DNA from: Phoronis australis
Taxonomy: Eukaryota > Phoronida > Phoronidae
NCBI GenBank assembly: GCA_002633005.1
Contig: NMRA01000177.1
Coordinates: 452,580-516,579 of the forward strand
Reading direction: 5' to 3'
DNA: 64,000 nt
A model generated the notes under the pieces. The model searched no databases. It was not told the DNA's origin and saw nothing but the letters and a program-made list of their open reading frames with translations. How positions within the stretch are numbered: position 1 is the stretch's first letter; the number at the start of each line of letters is the position of its first letter. This document shows, piece by piece, positions 42,501 through 54,500 of this stretch. Position numbers and translations under genes: made by a program.

Positions 42501-45500
42501 ATGACATTCCTCAAGTGGTGGTGTTTTTGACTGACCCCTGTCAATCACCATCAACAAGTGTTGCTTGACAATGGTGATTTTATCCACTTTTTTCCCAGAT
42601 TTGCAGGATGGTTTGTAGGCTTGGTGCTGGTCACTTCAATGCTGACCAGAACCCAGAAGCTGGGTATCACCAATTAGAAGCAGGCTTGGCCAATAGTAGT
42701 CATATCCAGAATTCGACTCTTTTGGGAGAAGGTAGAAAACTAATGTTGTTTTGCTGATAATCATTTCTGATTTGAGACAAACGAGATAAGAATGATGCAT
42801 AATGACCATGGTCATCAATTTTTTCCAGTGTGAGTAACTGAGCAAGCACATATCTAGTAATTACTTCCTTGTCTACAGGTTTACATCCACAACGAGGTGT
42901 GCTCAGGGGCGAGTTACCTTAGAATAAGCTATCCTAGAACATTAGTTACCCTACCTTGATAGTGTGTGTCAGATTGTCTAGTGCAAGCAGTGTCCTCAGG
43001 CATCTACTAAGTGACAGCTCGTTCCATGAGTAACTTGTTCTAGGGCAACTAGTAATGTATAGGGCACTATAGTTTCAACTGTAAATAAATGTTCTATCGC
43101 TTAAAAATAATTATGTGTGCTACTGGTCTCGCCCATACCATTGTTACTACACTATACGCCAAACATGTTCAGACAAAATGAAACGGATTTCCCTATGGAT
43201 GGAAGCTGAATTCACCGTCATAGCAGTCTAGAATCCCTTGTGACTCGTAGAATGGAAGGGGTCAATGAGAAAGTTAGTTAGGTGGCCAAGCCATTTTGCA
43301 GTTAGAGTTTTCCTCCGTATCAGTTCTTTCCAACAATTTCTGCTCTTGACAAAATTAGCCGTCCTGACAGGGAAACAGCAGGTAGTCTGATTACGTTTGT
43401 CATGTGCTGTATGTGAATATGGTAACATAGGGTACTCAGTGTTCGTTTCAATTTTATTTCATCTGTATGCTAGGGTGGGCAGTGGTCATTTTTGACCAGC
43501 AAGTTCTTGCCCATGACTTACCGCCATATCAATTACTTTAATTGGTGGTAGTGAAGAGTGCATGGCAGACTGGCCAAATATGTTTGTCTTGTGCTTTCTC
43601 AGAAGGAATAGGTTTCAAACTCTGGGTCGTTGCCCTCTGAGAATGCCTTGGTGTTTGTTTGACTTCATGGAAATGACATGATTTTGCCTGTTACGTTATG
43701 TTTAGATAGATTAATCCGTTATTGACGTCTACCTGACAATACTTGCTTTCTCGGTGGTAGAATTTCATACTTGGCTGCAACTATATTTGTTGAGTTGCTG
43801 TCATTTTAGTTGCGCAAAATCGGTGCCAGTGTTGCTTGTTGAATTTCTTAGGCCTGTCATTCATTTAAATATGCGGAAATAAGATTTTGGCTTTGAGAGT
43901 ACCTGTCATGACAAGGATTCAAAATGATTTCGCTGGCACATTTAGAGAATAGTCAAAGTCCCTGATGGTAATTACCTTTCCCCAGCATAGTTTTTGTATG
44001 CTTTTGATCCCTTAGACTTTAGAAGAACGTTGAACATTGGCTTTCTGGAGTAATGGTAAGGAATAGTCATTTACAGGTGTCGTGCATTTTGAGAACCAGT
44101 TTTCTCCACCGAATAATGGACATCAAACTGGTTCTCAAAATCCAGCAGCTACTGTTTACGCTCACGCCTCAAGGCTCTGTCTGATAACTTGTCAAATTCC
44201 AGCATGACACAACTGTAAACATCCACAGTCACCATTGGCTAATGATGCCATCCTCTGGTGTTCTTGCTGGCATTAGATGGTGGTATGACGTCATGGTGGG
44301 CCACCAACAGCTGTACGTAATGGCGTCATTAGGGACTGTCAAAACACCTTCCTTCATGAATAAGGAGTTCCATGTATTGACTGTCCTTGTTATTTTAACC
44401 AAGACATTTGAAAACAATGGTGAAGGTTTCTTTTACCAAAATGTGCCCTTGATGCTCCCTGTATATCCCGACTAATTTCTTTTTTCTCAAAAACCCAGTT
44501 TTTTTACCCTTGAGGTTTGTTTCTGTAAATCACTTTCTGTTTTATTCACTCATCTCTAGTTATTAAATGGCCAGTAAATGCGGGACATCTGTTAAAAAAA
44601 CGCCTGATTTCGGCCATGTTCCGTTATAAAATCAGCCTGGTCTTGTTCATGACTCAAATTTGAAATGATTTCTAAGCTTGAGAAGAACTGAATGATGGTT
44701 TTATCTTTAGACCAGGCCCATAAGTTACTTGCCACGCTAGTTACTTTGAGTTCTCATTTCTCAACATAATCTGGCCGTCATGGGAAGTCCAGGCGGCTTG
44801 CAGCCTCTTGTAGCCAATTTCAATTCCGACAAAGGATTAGACTGCGATAGCATTGTTTTGAAAGAGCTGATTTTAGAAGCCAGGATATTGTTCATTGCGG
44901 CTTTAAAATTTGAACAAAATTTTGTAACAGTGGCGCAGTGTAACAGTTGACAGGTGCAACATCATAGTATGTGTGCCCATCAGGCACAGACAATTGTTGA
45001 AACTCTGTCCTCTTTATTCTTGTAACCTAAAACAAGATACCGATCTCTGCATAATTTACCAGAAAGCTGCAGTTTTTAATCCTTTGGCTCACAAACGCAT
45101 GGTTTCTCAAATCTGATCATTGCGTAGATGTGTTAAAAAATAATTTTAACCATTTCTTTACTTACGAGTTGAAGATCGGTATGGCTGCAAGCTAGATATG
45201 TGACTAGTGGGCAGAAACTTTACTTGAAACTTAAAGGGGCGGGTCATTGCTTTGCGTTTTTTTAAATCTTGCATTCTGTGGAATGCCTGTCTAGTAATTT
45301 TATTGATGTTTTTCCTAATTGTTACTGATGTTGTTATGTCGAATTACAACATTGGTACCAAGAGAGGTCTGGTGGTAATCTAGAGTTACACCATATTGAA
45401 CAGGGCTGTGGTTCATTAAACCTGGTAATAGGCCTGATCTTAATCTCATCAGATCTGTTATCATTCCCAGTTGTTTAAATGTTTTCACTGTCTGGGGTTT

Positions 45501-48500
45501 GGTATGTGATGCCACTTGTTGTCCTGTTGTAGCAGATTGGAGAAATTTTACATGCAAAGCCCTGTCATAGATTTGATCTGCCTGATTATCAATTCGTGGG
45601 TGGTGCAGCACTGAAAAATGTGGGGTTATAGCCCCCCAGCCCCCCTGTGGTGTACCATCCATAGACCATGGGCAGCGCAGCACTGAGAAAAGCAGGGCTA
45701 CAGCCCCCCAGCCCCCTATGGTGTGCCATCTACGCAATTGCCCCCAAACCAGATGACAGTTCTGCCTTCTCTCTGACAGATCTGCCTTCTCTCCCTGACT
45801 GATCTGCCTTATCTTTGGCAAAGCTGCCTTCTCTTTGTGGGAAGGCTGCATTCCAATGACGCAACTCGTGGTTAGGGTTTTTGTTCATGGTGATTGAATA
45901 TTAATTATTTTGCTCCTGAGGCTGGTAGGTTGCCTTTGTGAATGCTCATCTTAATTGGCAGATCTACCCTCAAGTCTGCCTTCTCATAAAAATTCCACAT
46001 CTGACATGGTATTAGTCTGGAAATGGTGTTGCAATCTTGTAGGATGAAAAAGTGTGGTTAGGTACCAGCTGTCAAAAAGTAATTACTGCTAGAAACAACA
46101 GTGTTTGCAGGTCTGATTCACTCTGGATTCAGACATTTGGTTTGTTGCTCATTAACACAATGATAAACAAAGTTCTCAATCTGCCAGTGTGTCCTTTGAA
46201 GTAAGTTTTCTTGATGCAAAGGTGGTAACGAAAATGGCTTGCAGCAGTTTTGTGTTCACTGGAACAATGAGTAGACTCCAGCAAAAGTAACACTTATCAC
46301 CCGTTCACATGACTGACTTCTGGTAGAGTTTTAACCAGTTTGTGAACAGTTGGCAAAAACACTAGTGATTTTCAGTGGCGAAAACCTAGTTCCAGCAAAA
46401 GTGACCCTTCAACCATTATGTATAACGGATGATTCCACAGTCTTTGGCCCCTTCTTTACACAGTTCAGTTCCACTAAACTCCACCAGGAGGTAGACTATC
46501 ATATCTTCACCATAAGGATACAAAAGCTGTATAGTGTACTATTCCAACAAATTGAATAAATACTAGATACAGTCAATCGTAACTATATTTTTCCAGGTAA
46601 CTGAGGGGACAAATACTGTGAAATCATCCACACTGATGGGCCCCCCTTATCATGCTGGGTACAAGGTGGTTACAGGTTTTAACTGTCTGTGAGGGTTGGG
46701 TTGCTAGATTATAGTCACGTAATGACTTTTCCCCCCTGAGCATGCTCCAGCCAGCATGTAACCTGGGTATAAGGTGGTTACATGTTTTAACTGTCTGTGA
46801 GGGTTGGGTTGCTAGATTATAGTCATGTAATGACTACCTTACTTGTTTAGTCTGTACTGACTCCTACCATACAGACTGCCTTCTGGTCATGCCCTGGCAA
46901 ACATGTCTAGCACACAACATCATATAAATGTACATGTATTTTTTTTCGGAAATATTTCATCCCGAATGCACTTTGTGCAAAACAATTCAGGGTTCGCCGT
47001 TCGAAACATGTCATTTTCTGTCTCTGTAGAATTCATAACTTGAGAAACAATTTTTGTGTAGTTTCTCTTGATTCTCAGCTTGATGTTTTTTAAAAGTCCC
47101 CATAGTTTAGTCTGGAGCCACCATACTATATTGCATGTTTAGTTTGTACTGGCCAACTGCTGTTTAATCCAATTAGCAGAACACAGGTTGTTCTGGAACT
47201 GCTGTTGTTACAATATGAATGAATGGATAGATCCTGCAATTTACGTGGCATTATGGAACTCCTGATTGAAACTGTAAAAGGGTACCTAATTAATTTTATT
47301 TTTAGTCGGACCATCATCAAGTAATGACAGTTATTAGTCAAATACTCAACCAGCTTCTCAAAACTTTTGCTGGCTAAAATTGTCATGGCAAATTGCTTTT
47401 ACTGTGATTGGTCACTCTGAAACCATGTGATTCTATTGAGTTACTGTTAATATGGTACTTGTCTACAGTTGATGCCCATGTTCCTCTTATGTCCATTCTC
47501 ATACTTTCCAAGTTCACTTCTAAATACTAATGCTAGATGTTTAGTGTCCACCCACCCCTGTTTTATACTACAAGTATCAAGACGTGTGGAGTCGGTGTTT
47601 TTGTGAACGCCCAACTCAAAAATTCCCTTGAGTGATGAACAGTCCAGTTTCAGCCACACCTTCCTGTATTCAGGTGGGAAAATACCCAGTTTTTACTGAA
47701 GGAGACGTGAAATGGTTCATTTGGCTTGTTCACATTTTAACAAGATTGTCGTACTTGTGTGCAAGAAATGGTGAAGGCATATATTTGCATTTGCGAATCT
47801 ATTTTTTGGGTAAATGCACCTCCTCATCGTCTTAAAAATTTTTATTCATAAGCATCCAAGCTCGGCTTAATGCACACCCACTGATTTTTGAGTTTTGCAA
47901 TTTAAGTGCCCTGGACATTAGCATTGATGAGTATGTTATAACATTCTTGCTATTGTAGCTCTGAATAAATGTATTGTTTCAACCCGAATCTCTTACTCCG
48001 ACACATGACTAAAGTGGTGCCACATAGTTATTTTGAGAGAAAAGGTATAATGTAGCTGATTCACTGTGTCAATTTCCACATAGTTTGCCCTTCTGATCAC
48101 TGGCACATGTCTATAATTGTTTCTCAGTCTACAATTTCCTCTCCAGTCACACGCTGGTGACCGCAAAAACTGGGCTAAAAACAAGTGTGCTTGGACCACA
48201 AACACCTAAAAGGAAAAGCAAAAAGTTGGTGTCAGTCCAGCCTTTCTCCGAATTCACCTTTACTAACAACGCCTGTTGTTGTATATGTTTTAGGAAAAAT
48301 AGTCCCAAAACAATTTGTCCAGACTGTTTTGTTGTGTCTATTATTGGCCTTGCTAAGTACATGTGCACTTTTAGATGGGGACAGTAGGGCAAATTGAAGA
48401 AGTCGAGCAATGTTGCTCAGGCAAAACTCACTTGACCACTTGCAGAGAAACTGGTTGCAGTTTTGACCTTCTAAATATGAAATTTGAAAGATGCAGGGAT

Positions 48501-51500
48501 GAGTTGTGAGATGAATGAGGGTATTAGATCCTGAATTGATAGTAATTATGTTTGTATTGCACTGTAGGCCCTAGATGGGTGAAGGGTACATAGACGTGAT
48601 TTGCGTACCGGGAATTTCCGAAAGAGCCCCCTGGATGCTCTTTCAAAACTTTTAATGTATGTAAGTGACTAAAAGTCCTAAAAGAGCCCCTAGGGGTCTT
48701 TTGGAGCAGTTTTGTAAAGTGTCTGCTGTCTGCAATGACATCAGTCAATCATATAATGGGTTTAGCAGAACGTTTCACTTTTTGGCTAAAATGAGAGAAT
48801 CTAACAACTTGAAATATTTATCAAATGAATCCTTTTAAGGATGTACAGGACTTTATCGACATGTCTTTATTTTTTAGCCATCTGCAAAATTATAGATTTT
48901 AGCTCTGTAATAGTGTCTAATTTCTGACAGCAGAAACAACTTTAAAGTTAAAAAATCAAGAATGTATGGCATCTTGCCCACATTTTCTATATGAGTAGTG
49001 GTCGAACTTAAATTTTAAATTCTGACTTGATGCACTAAAATTAAGATGCTCAAGTTAACTTTTTGCATGACTTTGTTTAAAATACACTTCTCACAATTAG
49101 TGGCATGTTTTAAAGTCTAGGCACATAATTGACTGGCAAGGAGCATTTTGCCCCTTGGGAGCTTTTTTAAACTTTTTGTCTACTAAAAATGGGGAATTTT
49201 CTTTGTAGCAGCTCATTCAGAAATCCCTGGTTATGTGTACATTTGTTGGCATCTGGATTAGCAAAGAATTTGCGATTGCGAATTGTTTTCACACTGTTCT
49301 GTACATTTTCACTGGTTTTGCAAAAGGTCAGACAATGACATCAGTGCTGGCTGTTAGTCTCGTTCTCCAGTTAATATCATGAGCATTTGTATAATTATTT
49401 AGAAAAATGAAACAAGCGGAATACATGGTGGGGTCTGATCTGTTAATAATTAGTGATAAAAAAGTGGTTTCGGTATGCGAAAACCCTGTGTTCCTATCTA
49501 TGTTGTATTGGGAGCGTCTAATTATAGGGCTGGTTTCAAAGTGACACCCTGCTATCTCCAGGGTAATTACCTAGTCCTTTGTGTCCACACACCTGCTGAG
49601 ATACTTTAATAAAATGATTGGGATTTTTAACCACAATAACCTCACCCCATGTAATCATGTTACCCAAAACAGTAGCTGTCAGGTCACCCTGTTTGAAACC
49701 TTTGTCTATGTTTGTTCCGTGTCATTAAAAATATGCCCCAGGTCTCCTTGTATGTTTTGCTCACTTGCTGGGGTGTTGGAGATATAGTCAGCTTGTGGAT
49801 GTACCCGTAATTATATTCGTGAATGGATTGCTTGAGCCATGTTGTTAAGGATTTTGGGTGATTGTCACAAGAGTCCTGCATTTCAAGAACCAGTTTTTTT
49901 CCACTGAGTGACAAGCATCAAACTCAAAATCCAGGAAAAGTGCAAATGACTTTTACCTCATTTTACATTTGCATCAAGACGTGTTGGCCGTCTTTCCACT
50001 GTGTTTCTGACTTTTGCATGCCTCAAATTTGAGTTATTCAAAAGGCTAAGAACGAATGCTGTTCATTTTGAGGTATTTCTGATCAACTGTGTTCCATGGT
50101 ATTGTGTAGGCTCACAGACATAAGTAAATACATATCTAACTCCTGCAAAAATTACTTGGTGTGTAAAACATGCATAAGACATAATGCGCCTTAGATGGGT
50201 GAAATTTTGCATATTACTGATTGCCACTCTATTGTCTTAAAACACTCATGTTTGAATAAAGCATTATAATTCAAAATTTGCCAGATAACATTATATATTT
50301 CTATTCTATATTTCAGAACGGTGTGTTGATGACAAAAAATGGACACTATTTCATAGAGCCTGTAAAGGGTCACAGTGTGGCTGAAGACCAGCAGCAGCCC
50401 CATCTAGTGTACAAACACGAACATCTCCCTGACCAGCACCATCACCAACATGACAAAGAAGAGGAGGGGGATAACTTCTGTGGATCTGATGGTAATAATA
50501 TAAGTCATATTGACACTTTCTGGTGCTTCAATTTTCCCCCTCATTAACCAGGCTATGAATCTTCACGTTTGCCTTCTCAATTTGTTAAACATTCAATAGT
50601 GGAAGCCATAGATCACATGTGACTATGGCAGGGGAGTTTTTTCCGGTACTCATAGTATAAGACAAAAGTAATCAGACAAAATATCATAGGCCTGTCATGA
50701 AGGCTAGTTATGTTAACAGCAAAAATTATTTAGGTAATAACAACCAGAGTGGCAAAATTCTAATTATAGAATGACTTTGCCACCTTACGAACTTTCTTGT
50801 TAAATGCCCTTCGTTCTCAGTCATCAGGGGAGACAACTCCGATGGTGAATTCGGTTTCCATCCCACAGTCATGACAGGGAATTGTGGGTCATTCTGTCTG
50901 AATACTTTTGGCTTGTACTGTATGTGCCGTCAATATGGGTCATATTGTTATTTTAGTTCTGATACTGTATTTTATGATGAAAAAATAAGGTATTGTTGTG
51001 AATCTGATATTACAATTGAGATAATTTAATAGTTAAAATGGGTGCATATTTTAGCAAACTTGAAATTGTTATGAATACGCTTTTCCATCACTTTCTTGGC
51101 CTGTGGTGTCACACTTCTCCTTTTAATGTCTGTGAGAACATCCTTCACCTGCAACTAAAGTCACTATTACCATCCTAGTCTGTATACACCTTGCATACGC
51201 ATTTTAGTAGATTAGGAACAGATGATTGGAGTTAAACTTTTTTGCCCAAATAGGACACGCCCAGTGAATCATCAAACAGTTGTTGCCTCATTGGTAAGAA
51301 ATTATCTTGAAATATACTTGCCAACAAGTAGGTTGCACAATTTCTGTTCGGTTAAAGATGTAGGAAGGTTGAATGTTAAACGAACGGACAACCGCTGGTT
51401 ATCTGTACATTATCTCTGCTTGTCCTTCTAAACATTTGCTCTGGACTTGAAAAACATGCTCCAGTTTAATAAGCGGCAGCACAATATCTGTGAATATCAA

Positions 51501-54500
51501 AATGTTACCAAGTATCAAAAATACGTCCATGTAGTAGTAGACATTAGATATGTGTCCCATTCCACGATACATGGTATGGATGAGTACAAGAGCCACCGTG
51601 AACAGTGGCGGATTTGGGGGGGGGGCAAGCGGCCATGCCCCCCCAAATTTTTCCCAGATTCCATTTGGCATTTCAGGGATGCGAATGTCTGACGACAGGC
51701 AAAATCCTGGCTAAAACTCTGTCCTGCCCTCCCCCCACTCAAAATCCTGGATCCGCCCCAGGTGAATGCTTACTGCATTTGAAAATCCTGCTCTTGTTTG
51801 GAAACTCACTCAACAAGAGATGTTTGTTACGAATGACTAACGAAAACATTTTTTTTCTGCAGTTTTAGAGCAAGCAATAACACATGGACTTTTGCAGCCT
51901 GTCTTTTTGCAAGTTAAAAGGCTCCAGTTATTTACGCAGATGCTATCAAATTAACTAATTTATTCTTTGTTTGTCTAAGGTCCCCCCACTAATGAAGGCA
52001 TTGATCCCATCAAGCCTGGCTATCAGAACAACAATGCTGTTTATTGCGGTCCCTGATAAAACAATGGTCAAACATAACTGGGTTTATTGTTGCTGTGGAA
52101 GGAATTTGAAGATAAGCAAATTCTCTGAGTTTTAGAAATCTTTGTGGCCAAATGTTCCTCAAGTTATACAGGGTCACTACTAAAAGTCTGGCTTGTGTTT
52201 GGATCAAGAGTGCTGAAATGGAGAGTGGAAGCATTTGGTTGAAATTGATCTGATCAATGCTTAGTTCATTGGATTTGCTATGAAAAACTTGGGCTTCCTG
52301 AAAGGAAAGGTTAAGTTATTAGGGGAAATTGTCGCATTTTGCTTTAAGTGGCTTAAGCCTGCTTTCAGTAGAAAGAGCTATACCACTGTAAAATTGATCT
52401 TAACTTGTTCTGTACTCAGATGAGAAGTGATTTTTCATCTTACAAAGAACGTGCAGTTTGTTTTAACCCGAGACCATGTTTGCCGAATAGAATGTCGCCT
52501 TGTGTGACAAGTCGACTTTTAGAACTTTGTCTCAGGCAATAATGAACCTTTGGATGTTTCCAAGCCCACGAATGACACCTGTTTTTACGGAACAATTTGA
52601 GACCAATTTCATAGTGGTAAGTGTTCTTAATCAAAAGTTGATTTTTGTGACGGAAGTTGGGTTTATAGCCGGTTTCAACCGCAATAAAATCTCGTTAATT
52701 TAGGACACAGTATGGCCGACAGGTGAAATTTTATTTTCTCATTCATCATAATGGCCACGTTGTACCAAAATAGTGCTTTGCCATGCAGGGTTAGTAAAAG
52801 CAGTTCTTTGTAAATACTGCTTTTAGTCATGTAACTGTCCTAGTTGGACTGTGTAACTACATACAGTTTAACAAAAGGGTTCTGCTCCTGGCAAAGTAGG
52901 TATAGCTGAATAGCTAAAGCCAGGAATGATTGCCTAAGCTGCTGTTCTGAGCTCCTATGTGCCACAAATTCTGCTCAAAGCCTTTCAATGCATTGCTCAG
53001 ATGGTGTGCGCCCGTCAGTGTAAGAAACTTGCACAAGCTACAAAACCCACATTGAAAAGTGCTTCGGATATAAACACCAGTTTTCTAAACTAATGGATTG
53101 ACTTTAATATCTTGCTAGCAGTTGTAACTGTCTGTTATATAACCACAAAACATACATGTCCTGGGTGTAATTTGTAATTAATTCTGTCTGCTAGGTGAAG
53201 TAATTGCTTTAACCAGCTCTTGTTCTCGTTCTTGTCTCATTAGGTGTAAATGCTTCCGTTTTACTAGTTCAATGCCAAGATTTGTTGTAAAAATGACAAG
53301 GTGAACGTTGAGGCCAGGGTAGTCGTCACCACTTAACAAAAACAGCTTGTAAGAAAATGAAGTGGCATGTCAATCCATCTGTCCACAGTCTATGATTCAC
53401 TTTACAAGATTTTGCCTCTCTGGAAACTGAAACAGCTGGCTTATTCAATTATAGTGTTTTTGCTAAGTAACTTTCATCAGATTTCTGACTGAAGATCCTT
53501 GTTTGACAAAATGTCCAGGAAATGAACTCTTATAATCAGATTTTTTTGGTTGCCGTGTAACCTCAGATTCAGTCATGGAACAGTTGTGCGCGTGCATTTC
53601 CAATTCTACCTTCATAGTTATCTTTTTAGCGAGAGCTTCAGAATTTCTGCGCTAACCAGAAAATAAAGCTACCACAGGAAATTTCATAAACCATGAGACT
53701 CCTCCTGTTTAAAGCATGTTGCATTAATTTTACCAACTGGGAGTTCTCCTGATTTACTAAACAATGTAAGGGACTTGTTGCTAAGCTATAAATTACGTGT
53801 GGTGTCTAATCATGGAACAACATTGTGATTTGTCCCGTTAATTCCCAGAATTTCTCAACTGATTAGGTCGATGAGTTCGTTCCAGAATACCTATCCTAAA
53901 TCTTTCTTAGAAAATCCTAGGACACATGTCTGCCAGAACCTGTCATCAATAAAATTGCTGTGCGGGATTTAATTTTAGGAAAATGGCTATTTAAACTGTG
54001 TAGACTCCCCCCTCCCGCAGTGTTGCTAAATAGTTAATAATTGTTGAGGCATTTATCAGAAAATTCCACTTCTCTGTTATATTGGGTCCAGAAATAGATT
54101 TATTAACTATAAACAATTCCCCAGAGCTGGTGTTTGACTGTAGCCCTTTGCTAATGATAATGTCTGTTAGTTTATCATCTTTATCCATGATGGCCATTGG
54201 GTAACTCCTAAACCTTAGGTCTTCAATTTTGATAAAATAACCTGTTTACCCAGACAGGTTTACCAATACAGGAGCCCTGCCTCGGGTTATTTTCTTTACA
54301 CTTCAAACCTTAAAATGACCATTGGGCAGTGAAGAAAGCAATGAGAGACAGTAACAAACATGTGTAATCCAAGATAATTAGGGGGTGTTCAGCTTAGTGA
54401 GGAAGCCCTGTTGTGAAATATCCTGTGTGGTAAATTCACCAATATCTACCATATGACATTGAGTGCACTGAATGTACAGACGTTGAACACTAAATGGAGG

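Larger units (their letters stand above)
13056..50316 (+). other. Intron 2 (37.3 kb)
   Basis: GT (13056) to AG (50316), phase 0. It is 58 percent of the window and splits the prodomain. It holds at least one intact small TSD-flanked element, three to four copies of a hairpin element, two or three larger CpG-rich inverted-repeat elements, two SINEs, four tandem arrays and several AT-rich dispersed repeats (each listed). Stretches such as 13060-14900, 15330-17000, 17160-19900 and 42010-43980 contain nothing I can classify. No nested gene was identified on either strand; the longest ORF (178 codons, 45315-45851, minus) is discussed under rejected items. Confidence 0.85.

Noticed and set aside
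45315-45851. Longest ORF in the window (178 codons, minus strand) inside intron 2
   Set aside because: It spans a 72-bp duplication that is open only because 72 is a multiple of three, has no recognisable domain, and repeats its own peptide (GGWGA...FSVL). No splice or start context supports it.
48605-48705. Two short GAGCCCCT hairpin-like segments, possible terminator or element
   Set aside because: Imperfect, short palindromes about 70 bp apart; no inverted ends or target duplication can be read, and transcription terminators of this kind do not apply to an animal intron.
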